NCBI RefSeq assembly: GCF_018812025.1
Contig: NC_063066.1
Coordinates: forward strand, 7,683,882 to 7,747,881
DNA from: Megalobrama amblycephala
Lineage: Eukaryota; Chordata; Actinopteri; Cypriniformes; Xenocyprididae
Reading direction: 5' to 3'
DNA length: 64,000 nt
The notes beneath the pieces are model-generated. The model was not told the DNA's origin. It saw only the letters and a program-made list of their open reading frames with translations, and searched no databases. The translations under genes were made by a program, and so were the position numbers. This document shows positions 49,165-59,900 of this stretch, piece after piece; the stretch's first letter is position 1; each line of letters begins with the position of its first letter.

Positions 49165-50165
49165 CACTTCTCACTTCTCCTAATGTGTGTGCACTAACTT
49201 GGATGGGTTAAATGCAGAAGACAAATTCTGAGTATGGGTTACCATTAGGGGTGTAACGATATATCGCAGTACGATATTTCGCGATGCAAAAATGTTACGA
49301 TATGCATCGTAGAGTGATGGCGATACTTTTACGATATGACGGAAGTCTAATCTTATTGGTTGAGCTGCCGGCGTGACCTACTCTGCAACATGGAAGTAGC
49401 AGTGAGAGAAGCCGTGTTGTCACCGCATATTAAGGATGTGTCTCAATCAGCTCTCTAGTTCAGTAGCCTAAGTGTTTCGCGCACACATTGAATCTTGCAA
49501 GCAGATTTAAACGTTTCTCGCGTCAGTCTCTTGCTTGGTCGCGTGAGAAAAGTCGTGGTTTTCTTTCACCGCAGTGCCACAGCAACAGCTGTGCTCAGAG
49601 AAAAGCAAAAGATGCTTGCGAACTTAAGAAGTTCTGTGGGGCCGTTCACATATATGCAAGTCAGTTATTTCAAATGTAGCCATGCGGCAGGCGCGCTCAC
49701 AATGGAAGCAACGCGGTTGTGACGCGCATGCGGTGCTTTTTCCAGACGCATCGAGATGAAAAATTCTCAACTTTTCAGAATGCCGCAAGCAGACCGCAGG
49801 CCATGTGACAAGAGCCAACTGATCAGCTATGGCCTTCCTTTTTTAGATGCGATATGTGAACGGTCCCTTAGGATTCTTAATTCTAAGTTCATGTTAATTT
49901 TAACATTTTTTTTTTTCAGTGACAGACAGACCTATTCTGCTTTTAATTTGAATAGGCTACAGAAGGTTTTTATTAAACCTCGAAATGTGATCTTGTATGT
50001 ACAACAAGGAAAATTATTGAAATTTGTTAATGTTTTTTAAAGAAATCTTATTTGAATTTCAGTTTCATTTTGTTCAAAATATCGGGATACGTACGTATCG
50101 TGAGCTGAGCGTATCGTTACAAACCTAGTTACCATACTTGGCCTTCATGTCACATCACGCCACTG
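49028..50165 (+). repeat. SINE-like dispersed repeat, split by a hAT insertion
   Basis: The left piece (49028-49245) holds GAGGTGCCCTTGAGTAAAGC, CACCTAACCCCCAATCGCTC, a TG microsatellite and GGATGGGTTAAATGCAGAAG. The right piece (50128-50165) continues with TACTTGGCCTTCATGTCAC. The two read as one copy of a common cyprinid repeat interrupted by the hAT element at 49246-50127 and its 8-bp duplication. Confidence 0.65.
49246..50127. mobile_element. complete hAT-like transposon inserted in a SINE-like repeat
   Basis: The left end is TAGGGGTGTAACGATATATC and the right end GTATCGTTACAAACCTA; they are inverted copies with a few mismatches. The exact 8-bp duplication GTTACCAT flanks it at 49238-49245 and 50128-50135. 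The 882-bp interior is rich in ATCG/CGAT steps and has no transposase frame. The host sequence on the two sides reads continuously as one dispersed repeat once the element is removed, so the insertion postdates that repeat. Confidence 0.92.
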
Positions 50166-50555
50166 AATGATATAAACCACAAAAAAGAACATTTACATAG
50201 TTTTTAATGTAGCACACAGGCAGTATATATTTACATTAATTTACACAGGAATCACAATCTCAAAAAAACATTTTTTTTTTATTTTTAATTTTTATTTTAC
50301 ATACATTGTTACCTTCTGTGTGTATTTGTATGCATAGCTGTCAGAAAACAAGACAACAGCAAAGTTTAAGGTAAGCTTAATGCAGTGTTCAATTTACACA
50401 GACATTAACGGCATCAAGCTGCTGTCAGAGGTGATGCAGGCCAGAGCTGACAATTTTTGTCAATTGTCACTGAGCATTCTGCACTGCCTTGAATGCAAAT
50501 CAAGGTTGTTGTCATTCACCATATCAGTCTAGAAAGTTATTCTCTTTCTCTTGTA

Positions 50556-50613
<58 letters not shown>

Positions 50614-51174
50614 TATATTTTTTTTTTTATTATTATTAATAATAATTATAATTAAAAAATGCTACTTATGGTAATAAATGAATTAAAAATGTAAATAATA
50701 AAACTGGTATTACATATATAAAAAGAAATAACATGCAATAAAGTGAAATGGAATAAAACATTCAGCAAGATATGAATGAATATTGATACTGTTACTCTCT
50801 TTTGTCTCGTCCCACCCACGTACACATATGTAGAAAGAGAGAAGGTGTGTAAGTGTTGTGCCGTCAGATCCTGACAGTCAATCAGGTCACAAACAGATGA
50901 ATGAACACACAGATGCTGCACTCTTCTGAGCCTCCACGGCCGATTGGCAGTTGCTGTGCTGTTGATAGAGCACTGGCAGCCGTTCAACAGACTGCTCAAC
51001 CTCGCATCAAACGCACACCCGCCCATCGCGCTTTTATGCCTCTCCGTAAAAACTCTGTTTGATCTGCCTGACAAAACACGCGCGCTCACATACGTGTAGG
51101 GATAAGAGCAATTTACAGAGAGAAGCCTATGTTTGTGCTGTGACATTCTCTGAACAAACATCATGAACGTGTGT
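50166..51174. other. intron, long chance-like frame on minus strand
   Basis: Contains the AT tract at 50559. The 170-residue minus-strand frame (50652-51164) ends in an AT-rich stretch coding repeated I, F, Y and S, and shows no domain. 50870-51080 is GC-balanced and could be conserved non-coding. No gene seen. Confidence 0.5.
50559..50609. repeat. (AT)n microsatellite
   Basis: About 51 bp of uninterrupted AT. Confidence 0.97.
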
Positions 51175-51260
51175 TAGGGCTGCACGATATTGGGGGGAAA
51201 AGCAGACGTGACGATATGTCAATTTTTTTCTGGGGGAGATATAGCAATAAATATGCAATT
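51175..51260. mobile_element. hAT-like end fragment, TAGGGCTGCACGATATT
   Basis: A single TAGGGCTGCACGATATTGG terminus with ACGATATGTC inside lacks its partner downstream. It is a truncated or solo end related to the complete hAT copies elsewhere in the window. Confidence 0.45.
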
Positions 51261-52197
51261 TTTCACTAGATTACTTAAATAGCTCTATTATCATGAGCTG
51301 CACATGTGTAAATCAACACAGTGCCTTTTTTTAAAACTAGTAAAAATCTTATTAGGCTATTTTGTGATTACGGTCTTATTCACTGTCTGTTTCATTATGT
51401 TGTGTGGAGCAGTTTCAGAGGTCAGATTGTGTTGCCGGTCAACGACACTAGTGACCAAGCATTTCTACAGCCTATCTGCCAGAAACTATACACTCCTTGC
51501 TCATAAATAAATCAGATGAAAAATAATATATGCATCTGCCATATTCAGATGTTTTTTTTTTTTTTTTTTTTAGTTTTTTGAATAAAAAGATTCAGTTATG
51601 GATGTTCATGTTGCGGTAAGCGGCAGTTTCGGATGGTAGATTGGGACTGAATGGCGCTTGTTCATTCTCCTCTCTGTAGCCGGTCATGTTGGTGGTCACT
51701 TTGCTCATTGAGTGTGGGCTGAGAGACCATCTGTTAGTCTCGTCTACCGCTGTGACCCTCAAAAGAGCATTTCAGCAGACAGGCGAAACCCTTAGAGAAT
51801 CGGCGATGGTCACAAATTGTATTATAGACTGTTGTCTAGCAGCACAACTGCTGTTTCCATCAATCTATGTGAATGTCTAATGTGTGTGTATGTGCGTGCA
51901 TGTGTGTGTATGTGTGCATGAGGATTGGCTCAATGGACAGGTAGGCTCTTTGGGGGTCACTGGTGTAACAGACTGTCTCCTAAACCCCCTGGCTCTCCAA
52001 TCCACCTGTCTATGTGAAGTGATGAGGGTGAAATGCTGCTTGCTGCACCTGAGACCCTCTTGCACACAGGCACATAAAGATGCACACAAAGGCCGAGTGA
52101 CAAATAGGCTGTGTTCCAAAACCCAAAGAGCTGTCTGCTGTCCACATATCCAGCTACCTTCTAAGGCAGCATCCTGACAGAAATGGAAGTTCACAAG
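51261..52197. other. intron, unassigned
   Basis: A T18 run at 51553 and a short TGTGTGTATGTGCGTGCATG stretch at 51882. Frames on both strands between 51877 and 52194 overlap this TG-rich part and are not gene-like. Confidence 0.5.
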
Positions 52198-52463
52198 CAG
52201 GGTCCCAAATTAACTTTTTTCAGACTTGCCAATGCCGAGTGATTTGAGAAAATGACCAGCCAAAAACTATATATTTCAGTTTTTTTTTTTTTTTTTTCAA
52301 TAAAATAATACTCCAGATGACATATGAATTTATTCATGTTTCCACACAAACATGAAAACAATGTTATGTTGTTCACGGTAAATTTGTTTTAGTGGCTTAA
52401 TTTGAGGAATATTCTTGCTTTGGCGGATGGAGTCCTGGCTAAAAATATAAAGGCAACTCTGTA

Positions 52464-52474
52464 TTTTTTTTTTT

Positions 52475-52531
<57 letters not shown>
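52464..52531. repeat. poly(T) followed by (AT)n
   Basis: Seventeen T followed by about 51 bp of AT, inside the CAGGGTCC-ended element. Confidence 0.96.
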
Positions 52532-52537
<6 letters not shown>

Positions 52538-52755
52538 TTAATACCACAAAACATTATAAATATGTCAAATATTGTCTGTAAAACATTTTATTAATTTAAT
52601 GTATTAACTAGCATGTATTAACTAATGTTAACTAATTAAACCTTATCGTAAAGTGTTACTAACATACAACAATGGCTGTGAATAGAATAAAACAGTTGTG
52701 ATTTCCAACCAGTCTTTAGAAAGCAGAATCAAATAGTAATGATGGCAAATGTGAC

Positions 52756-52758
<3 letters not shown>

Positions 52759-52798
<40 letters not shown>
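52759..52798. repeat. (TA)n microsatellite
   Basis: About 40 bp of TA, also inside the CAGGGTCC-ended element. Confidence 0.96.
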
Positions 52799-52803
<5 letters not shown>

Positions 52804-53544
52804 ATTGTTAAAATTAATTTGTGTTTAATTTTTATTTATTTATTTCACATCTTTATGCTATTTATGCATTTTAAAAACCTGTTGTTTAGGTGAAATGTTT
52901 AATTAGGAAAAAGAAGACATGTTTTTAGACTTGCCACTTGAGAGTTGTTAATTATGGACCCTTTTTGTAACTGATAAATAAAATATGCAGCACACTAAAG
53001 TGGTGTGTTTTAATTAAATTTAACTAACCGCAGTGTTTTCTGGGACATGCACATGTTGTATTTTGCATTGACTTGTACTTGCATGCTTTGGAACAGAGCT
53101 ACACGTTTACAGTATACGCACTGAAGAATATACTAGCTAATAGTTGATAACTTGGCCTCTTTCACTGAGGTTACACTCCATGTTCTTTTTGAATCTGATC
53201 TAAATGATCACATTGTATCTTGTAGTGGGAGAGAGATAAAGAGAACATGTGTCCTGTTTTGCCCTCATTTCCATGGTTCTCCATTGTAAATGGCTATGGA
53301 GTGCCCTGGATTCTCATACTCCTTTATAAGTATTGATAGCTCTCTCTCTTTCTCACTCTCTGCCTCTCTCGCTCGCTCTCAACTATAATGTTTTAAAGAG
53401 CAGACAATGTGAATTCGAGAGCTTTGTCATTCTCGTTGCCATGGTAACCACTTTGGCTTTTTGTGGGGCCTGTGTGGTGGTAGTAGTGCTGTCAGTTAGT
53501 GGAGTGGAGGGCTGTGCAGAGCCATGCTCATGAGCCATCAGTCA

Positions 53545-54621
53545 GAACCCAGCATCTCGCATGCAGCCTCATGCTTTGGTCTTCTTTGGTCTTTTTTTTT
53601 TCCTTCTGTCTTTACACTGCAAAGTCTGATAAGAAGCCTCAGCTGTAGTAGGCTTGTGCCGAGACAATCATGTATCATTCGATCTTTTCTCACAATATTG
53701 CATTACTTCAGGTCCTTTTATTAATATTTAGTGATATTTATTTATTTGTTTATTCAAATAATTTTTAAGCTTCTGACGGAAGCAGGTTTCACATGGTTTC
53801 TGTGTCAAAGCTGGTTAAGCTGGGAACCAAATTCTATAACACTGATTAGCTGGTCACTAGACATTTGTTTTAAATTTACTCATTTAGAACAGTGGTTCTC
53901 AAAAAAAATAAAAATAAAAATAAATGTACACTATGCAACTTTTTGAGTTTCATCAATCCTCAATCCTTCTTCCAAAATGTGTTTTTGATTCACTATGGTA
54001 AGTCTGTTATAAGTGTTTATATTTTAGACCTAGCGGGATGGTTTTCATACATACGTCACTCGCCCATGCATGTCTTGGAACACTCGTAAATAGAGAAAAG
54101 TTGCTTACTTTGATGTGTGTATAGTGTTGGAGTGGCATAGGTTAATTGTCACAACGAGTGAAACAGGTTGACATGGAGCACGCTAAATCTCGAACCTCCA
54201 GGGAATATAAAAAAAAAAAAAATGCCAAATAGAGGTGAGTCTAGAGATTGTGACCAGATGCGTTTATTAGCTATTAGGATTTGGTGGTTCATAAGTTAGA
54301 TTACCATCCATTACAGCTATATAGAACCCAGCATCTTGCATGCAGCCTCATGCTTTGGTCTTCTTTGGTCTTTGGTCTCTACTGGGACCTGAATAGAGAA
54401 AAGTTGCTTACTTTGATGTGTGTATGGTGTTGGAGTGGCATAGGTTAATTGTCACAACGAGTGAAACAGGTTGACATGGAGCACGCTAAATCTCGAACCT
54501 CCAGGGAATATTTAAAAAAAAAAAAAGCCAAATAGAGGTGAGTCTAGAGATTGTGACCAGATGCGTTTATTAGCTATTAGGATTTGGTGGTTCATAAGTT
54601 AGATTACCATCCATTACAGCT
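53545..54621 (+). repeat. local segmental duplication, two paired repeat units
   Basis: A 230-bp block at 54089-54318 recurs almost unchanged at 54392-54621, both beginning AATAGAGAAAAGTTGCTTAC and ending CCATCCATTACAGCT. The linker between them (54324-54372) is itself a near-copy of 53545-53592, starting GAACCCAGCATCT. The pattern A, B, A', B' indicates a tandem duplication of about 0.8 kb followed by loss of sequence between A' and B'. The few differences suggest it is recent. Confidence 0.9.
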
Positions 54622-55082
54622 GAATTGATCAGCCTGGTAAGAGGTGATAGACCAGTTTGGATAAGTTGGTGGGGACTTGTTTAACTTTACTCCAAAGTAA
54701 ATCCTGAACTGGCTAGCTGATCATTAGCATGTCCATTGGTTTAGCTTGTCCTGGATGACAATCTTGGGCAGCGTTGCTAGAACTAGTGGACCTCATCAGA
54801 TTAGATTAGATAGTGCAGCTTTTATTCAAAATTTAGATGTGCACAGAACTTTCTTAACTTTGCAGAGTAAAGATTCTTGTTTTCAGCCAAACATACCATG
54901 TCATTCTCCATCCATCCATCTCTCTCTCTCTCTGTTCTGTTCTGTTCTGTTTTCACCTTGTCAGAGGACTGGGCTGAGATCCGATCTGTGCATATGCATT
55001 ATTGATTCACGCTCTTCTCTCACACTGACCAGAGCCCACAATGCCCTTAACATCCCTCCTTTTCCTCTGTCTCTGCATATTT
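54622..55082. other. intron between the duplication and the minisatellite
   Basis: Nothing recognised except GTTCTGTTCTGTTCTGTTTT at about 54933, a short pentanucleotide repeat just before the minisatellite. Confidence 0.5.
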
Positions 55083-55597
55083 ACTCACTCACTCACTGAT
55101 TCACTCACTCACTGACTCACTCACTCACACACACACACACACACTCAGTCACTCACTCACTGACTCACTCACTCACTCACTCACTCACTGATTCACTCAC
55201 TCACTCACTCACTCACTCACTCACTCACACTCACTCACTCACTGACTCAGTGACTCAGTGACTCACACATTCACTCACTCACTCACTCACTCACTCACAC
55301 ACACACACACACACTCACTCACTCACTCACTGACTCAGTGACTCACACATTCACTCACTCACTCACTAACCCACTCTCAATCACTGACTCACTCATTGAC
55401 TCAATCACTCACTGACTCACTCACTCACACTCACTCACTCACACACACTCACTCACTCACTCACTGACTCACTCACTCACACACACACTCACTCACTCAC
55501 TGACTCACTCACACACACACACTCAGTCACTCACTGACTCACTCACACACTCACTCACTGATTCACTCACTCACTGATTCACTCACTCACTGACTCA

Positions 55598-55636
<39 letters not shown>

Positions 55637-55839
55637 ACTCACACACACACTCACTCACTCACTGATTCACTCACTCACTGACTCACTCACTCACTCACTC
55701 ACTGACTCACTCACTCACACACACACTCACTCACTCACTGACTCACTCACTCACACACACACACTCAGTCACTCACTGACTCACTCACACACTCACTCAC
55801 TGATTCACTCACTCACTGATTCACTCACTCACTGACTCA

Positions 55840-55880
<41 letters not shown>

Positions 55881-56007
55881 TGACTCACACACACACTCAC
55901 TCACTCACTGATTCACTCACTCACTGACTCACTCACTGACACTCTGACTCACTGACACTCTCACTCACTGACTCACTGACTCACTCACTGACTCACTCAC
56001 TCACTGA

Positions 56008-56062
<55 letters not shown>

Positions 56063-56357
56063 ACTCATTCACTCACACACACACTCACACACTCACTCAC
56101 TGACTCACTCACACTCACTCACTGATTCACTTACTCATTGATTCACTCACTCAATGACTCACTCACTCAATGATTCACTCACACACACACACACACTCAT
56201 TCTCTGACTCACTGACTCACACACTCACTCACTGATTCACTCACTCACTCACTGACTCATTCACTCACTGACTCACACACTCACTCACTCACTCACTCAC
56301 TCACTCACTCACTCACTCACTGACTCATTCACTCACTCACTCACTCACACACACACA
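55083..56357. repeat. 1.3-kb TCAC/TGAC minisatellite with (CA)n islands
   Basis: Almost the whole 1,275 bp is built of CACT/GACT/GATT tetranucleotides with embedded CA runs. Longer units recur: the block around 55555-55640 is repeated at about 55795-55880. That higher-order period of roughly 240 bp indicates block-wise expansion by unequal exchange as well as slippage. It is non-coding. Confidence 0.95.
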
Positions 56358-56631
56358 GGTTTGTTTTGCTATCAAAGGCCTGAGGACATTCCATAGGCAT
56401 AATGGTTTTTATACTGTACAAACTGTACATTCTACCCCTCTACACTACCTCTACCCCTAAACCTACCCATCACAGAAAACATTCTGCATTTTTAATAAAA
56501 CATTGTTTAGTATGTTTTTAAAGCTATTTTAAATATGGTCTCATGAAATGTCCTCGCTATTTCACGTTTATGTCATAATACCAGTGTAATACCCATGTCA
56601 TTATACAAATTTGTGTCCTCATAAATCACAA

Positions 56632-56633
<2 letters not shown>
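56358..56633. repeat. CA-linked dispersed repeat, copy 1
   Basis: GACATTCCATAGGCATAATG, GTTTTTATACTGTACAAACT, CTACCCCTAAACCTACCCAT and TTGTGTCCTCATAAATCACA are parts of an abundant cyprinid repeat usually bordered by (CA)n. Here it sits between the TCAC minisatellite on its left and a (CA)n tract on its right. Confidence 0.7.

Positions 56634-56665
<32 letters not shown>
56634..56665. repeat. (CA)n microsatellite
   Basis: About 32 bp of CA bordering the CA-linked dispersed repeat. Confidence 0.96.
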
Positions 56666-56668
<3 letters not shown>

Positions 56669-58375
56669 CACTCACTCATCCCTGGAAACAAGCTTCTGAG
56701 GGGAGTCGTTGTGTTATCTTTAATGAAATGTCAACCAACATGAAATGAAACAAATGCGTTAAGAAATAAACAAATATGAAAGTAAGAAATATCAAATATC
56801 AAAAGAAAAATTCAAAGCTCATCTAAATTTCTTCATATATATTTTTTTCTGTGCAGCTTCTGTTTACCTTCTAAGTCAGGAATCTATATAACTCCATAAG
56901 AATATTTGGTTTAAATGACGTTTAAAATCAGAAATACAATCTGAGGAAAATGGTATCATAAATGTAGCTGCTTCAGCTCAAATCAGTCTAAAACCATTTT
57001 TTTTATTTTTCAGCCTGGTTCAGTGAACATATTTAATAAAAAGCTTCAGCCACCATACCGAGCCATACATTTTTCTTTCTATAGGCCTATGTATTTCTGC
57101 TATTCTTCCGTCTCCTCCCTCTTATACGGTCCTTGATGCAATGGTATAGTGTATTATTGACTGTTTTATACCTGTCCATCAAAAAGTCATCAGTCACTAC
57201 CCGATCAGCTGAAACACATGACACATGAGTTCAATGAAATCCATATTCTTTCCATCTCATAAGTGACCTCAAGCCCAGCGCCGCAGGCATCACTCTGGGC
57301 CCCTCTTCCTACTGTAGCAGCTCTCTAGTCCAACACTGTTTCCACTTCTCTCCTCTCACAAACTCTGCTGTCTTAGACACCTGCGCCAGGGTGACAAATC
57401 TCCCACGTAAATGCGCCCCATCCCATCCCCGCCTGTCCTCTCTGACCCAAAACTCCTCTCCCCAGTTTGCTTATCCTTTTCCCTGTTTAAACACTTGCTC
57501 TGGTGGTATGAAGGGCGAGCGTGGCATTGGCCGAGTGCTGCCGGTGTTTGCACATGTAACTAAGAGAGCAGAAGTGAATGAAAGATTAGGAAAGATAAAG
57601 AGGAGGAGGGCAGAGGTGAGACAGAGGAGAGGATAAAAGAGGGATGAGAGAGAGGGAGATGAGAGGGTTTGAGAACAGTGTGGGGAAGAAGAGGAAGAGA
57701 GGGCTGCTATTTTTACAGCTCTCTACAGGGAGCCCCTGTGGCATACTGCTATCCATCTTAACACCATGCACACACTGAGACACTGAGAGAGCGCAGATAC
57801 TCTATTTGTATTTGCTTGTCTCTCTCTCTCTCTCTCTCTCTCTCCTCACCCTCTTTACTGCATTGTGATCCCTGCACACCACGCATGCCACAGGGTTAAA
57901 ACAGTTACACTCGGCTGCTCTCTTATCTCTTTGCCTATTCATTTTTACTTTTTCATTTTTGTCCATTTTCTTTTTGTTTGTTTTTTCTATTATTTTCCCC
58001 CTTTTTATTCAGTAAGCAGTGTTTGGTAAGGTAAACTTCTCATCCTCATGTTTCATGATGTTATGTTTAATAATAGTGTACAGTTTGTGCTACGGACATG
58101 AATGAGACCATAAATCATGTGGCTTTTTGAGGAAAGGTGTGCTATTTTCTCTGGTATGTAATTACGTTATTAATTATGACAATGATTTTTGTTTTCTTAA
58201 GGGCCTCCAGGTCCCCGGGCCCCTAGTTAAGAACTGTTGGTGTAGTATGAATAAAAGACAGACACAATGTATCATTCTTGTCCTTGTCATGTGACCTTCA
58301 CCGTCAGCCTTATTTCAAAATTGACCCCTATGGGATATTAATGTGTCTGCCAGATGCATACCTATTCTGACATAC
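56666..58375. other. intron, unassigned
   Basis: Purine-rich 57590-57710 opposite pyrimidine-rich 57820-57845. The frames at 57356-57783 fall in this low-complexity stretch. No gene seen. Confidence 0.5.
57819..57844. repeat. (TC)n microsatellite
   Basis: Uninterrupted 26-bp TC tract, downstream of a purine-rich stretch (57590-57710) of GAGA and AGGAGG type. Confidence 0.95.
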
Positions 58376-58383
58376 TTATTTTC

Positions 58384-58851
58384 TAGGGCTAGGACAATAA
58401 ATCGTTTCATCTCGATTCGTAGATCGATTCTGGGATTTTCCGAATGCATCACGATTCTATCTTGAATCGATTCTGAGCTTAGTTTTTTAACAGCAGATGG
58501 CACTCTAGGCTAGGTTTTAACCACACACTCAAAAACACACAAAGAAGAGCGCTCGTGCGTTCGGCTATGTACTTGCACCTCAGAATGATTTTATGACGTG
58601 AGATTAATGTACACACCCTTGTCATTCGCTTCAAACTTTTCGAACTTTATGAATGATTATTTTAAGAAGGTTCAAGTGGTGTGTGTATCGAGTTCAAGTA
58701 CAGCTGTTTCTAAAGCTCCCAGTGCCATTTGCTGTTAAAAACTAAGCTCAGAATCGATTTCAGAGAGAATCGCGATGCATTCAGAAAATATCAGAATCAA
58801 TCCAGAATCATTTCTCGATTCTGGATGCAACAATTTATTGTCCCAGCCCTA
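58384..58851. mobile_element. hAT-like foldback element with 8-bp target duplication
   Basis: The 468-bp element starts TAGGGCTAGGACAATAAAT and ends ATTTATTGTCCCAGCCCTA (as the inverted copy begins CAACAATTTATTGTCCC). Its inverted arms are about 120 bp long, 58384-58503 against about 58725-58851, and share an internal GAATCGATTCTGAGCTTAG-type core. The exact duplication TTATTTTC lies at 58376-58383 and 58852-58859. There is no coding capacity. It probably moved using a transposase supplied by a related hAT element. Confidence 0.92.
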
Positions 58852-58901
58852 TTATTTTCATACTATATAGTAGAAAAGCAGTTACATTAATTGAGATAGA
58901 C

Positions 58902-59900
58902 TTAAAGGTCCCGTTCTTCGTAATCCCATGTTTCAAACTTTAGTTAGTGTGTAATGTTGCTGTTAGAGTATAAATAAAATCTGTAAAATTTTAAAGCTCA
59001 AAGTTCAATGCCAAGCGAGATATTTTATTTAACAGAAGTCGCCTACATCGAACGGCCAGTTTGGACTACATCCCTCTACTTCCTTCTTTAATGACGTCAC
59101 TAAAACAGTTCTTTGACTAACCTCCGCCCACAGGAATACACAAAAAAAGGGGGCGTGGTCTTGTTGCGCTCCCACGGAGAAGAGCAAGAGTTGCGTTTGT
59201 AGAGTGTGTTTGTCGCCATGTCGTCGAAACGCTGTTATTTTCATCCCGCAGTCCAATCACCTTTGTTTGGCCTTCCCAGGGACACTGTACTTAGAGATCA
59301 ATGGTTACAATTTATGTTTAACTCGGTTCCCGAAAATTATAATTGTGGTATCCTTACTGCAATAGTTAATGTTGGACTGCAGTGCACATAATGGCCACAA
59401 GAGGGGACTATGCTTATGTATATGGCTGTTTTCCGTATGAGGTACTCTTCTGAGTGAGTGCTAACGTTGTACATTTTCTGTCGCTGCTTGTGGAGATTAA
59501 AGAGTTCAGTCTCTCGGGAATTATTGTCTTTTGTGTTCATTCGGCACGACACCACAATAATCCACATGAAAAACTATGTGCAGCACACGTTATGGTAAGA
59601 GGCGTGACCTTTCCGGGCAAGGTGCGCTCTCTATGGCTCTGGGTTCGCTAAGCTGCTGTCGAATCACAACACAGGAACCGCTGGCACAATCAGAACTCGT
59701 TACGTATTTCTGAAGGAGGGACTTCATAGAACAAGGAAGTCATCAGTCCGTTTTTATGACAGTGGAAACAGCGGTATACAGATAAGTAAATTATGTGAAA
59801 AATACTGTGTTTTTTTACACGCGAAACATGAACACATGTTATATTGCACACTATAAACACAATCAAAGCTTCAAAAAACCACGAAAAACGGGACCCTTAA
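58902..59900 (+). mobile_element. TTAA-flanked element, Kolobok-like, with THAP-like relic
   Basis: The termini are AGGTCCCGTTCTTCG and CGAAAAACGGGACCCT, each bordered by TTAA (58902-58905 and 59897-59900). TTAA targets together with a THAP-type DNA-binding segment are known for the Kolobok superfamily, which is the inference here; piggyBac also targets TTAA but lacks THAP. The element is 999 bp and starts only 43 bp beyond the target duplication of the hAT foldback at 58384-58851. It can only be non-autonomous. Confidence 0.65.
59218..59391 (+). pseudogene. decayed THAP-like N-terminal reading frame
   Basis: From the ATG at 59218 the frame encodes 57 residues beginning MSSKRCYFHP, then LFGLPRD, LRDQWLQF and VPENYN. 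The spacing of Cys/His, the LP-D and the invariant-type tryptophan recalls the first half of a THAP zinc finger, used by some transposases to bind their ends. The expected downstream Cys-x-x-His pair is not visible, and the frame stops soon after, so no functional domain remains. It lies inside the TTAA-flanked element. Confidence 0.42.

Larger units (their letters stand above)
52198..52962. mobile_element. probable hAT-like element bounded by CAGGGTCC ends
   Basis: The left end CAGGGTCCCAAATTAAC and the right end GTTAATTATGGACCCT are imperfect inverted repeats. The two inner ends also share ACTTGCCA-containing sequence. The interior is AT-rich and contains two long AT microsatellites. No exact target duplication was found, so the boundaries are approximate. 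Confidence 0.5.

Noticed and set aside
48963..49211. 82-residue frame with a CV repeat
   Set aside because: Encoded by a SINE-like repeat and its TG microsatellite.
50652..51164. 170-residue frame on the minus strand, one of the longest in the window
   Set aside because: Its C-terminal third is AT-rich low-complexity sequence and there is no domain, signal or splice context. Chance.
53890..53905. CAGTGGTTCTCAAA resembling a hAT terminus
   Set aside because: No partner end and followed at once by an AAATAAAAATAAA tract; too short to call.
55083..56357. Possible CRISPR-like spaced repeats
   Set aside because: Units are 4 bp with no unique spacers; a eukaryotic minisatellite.
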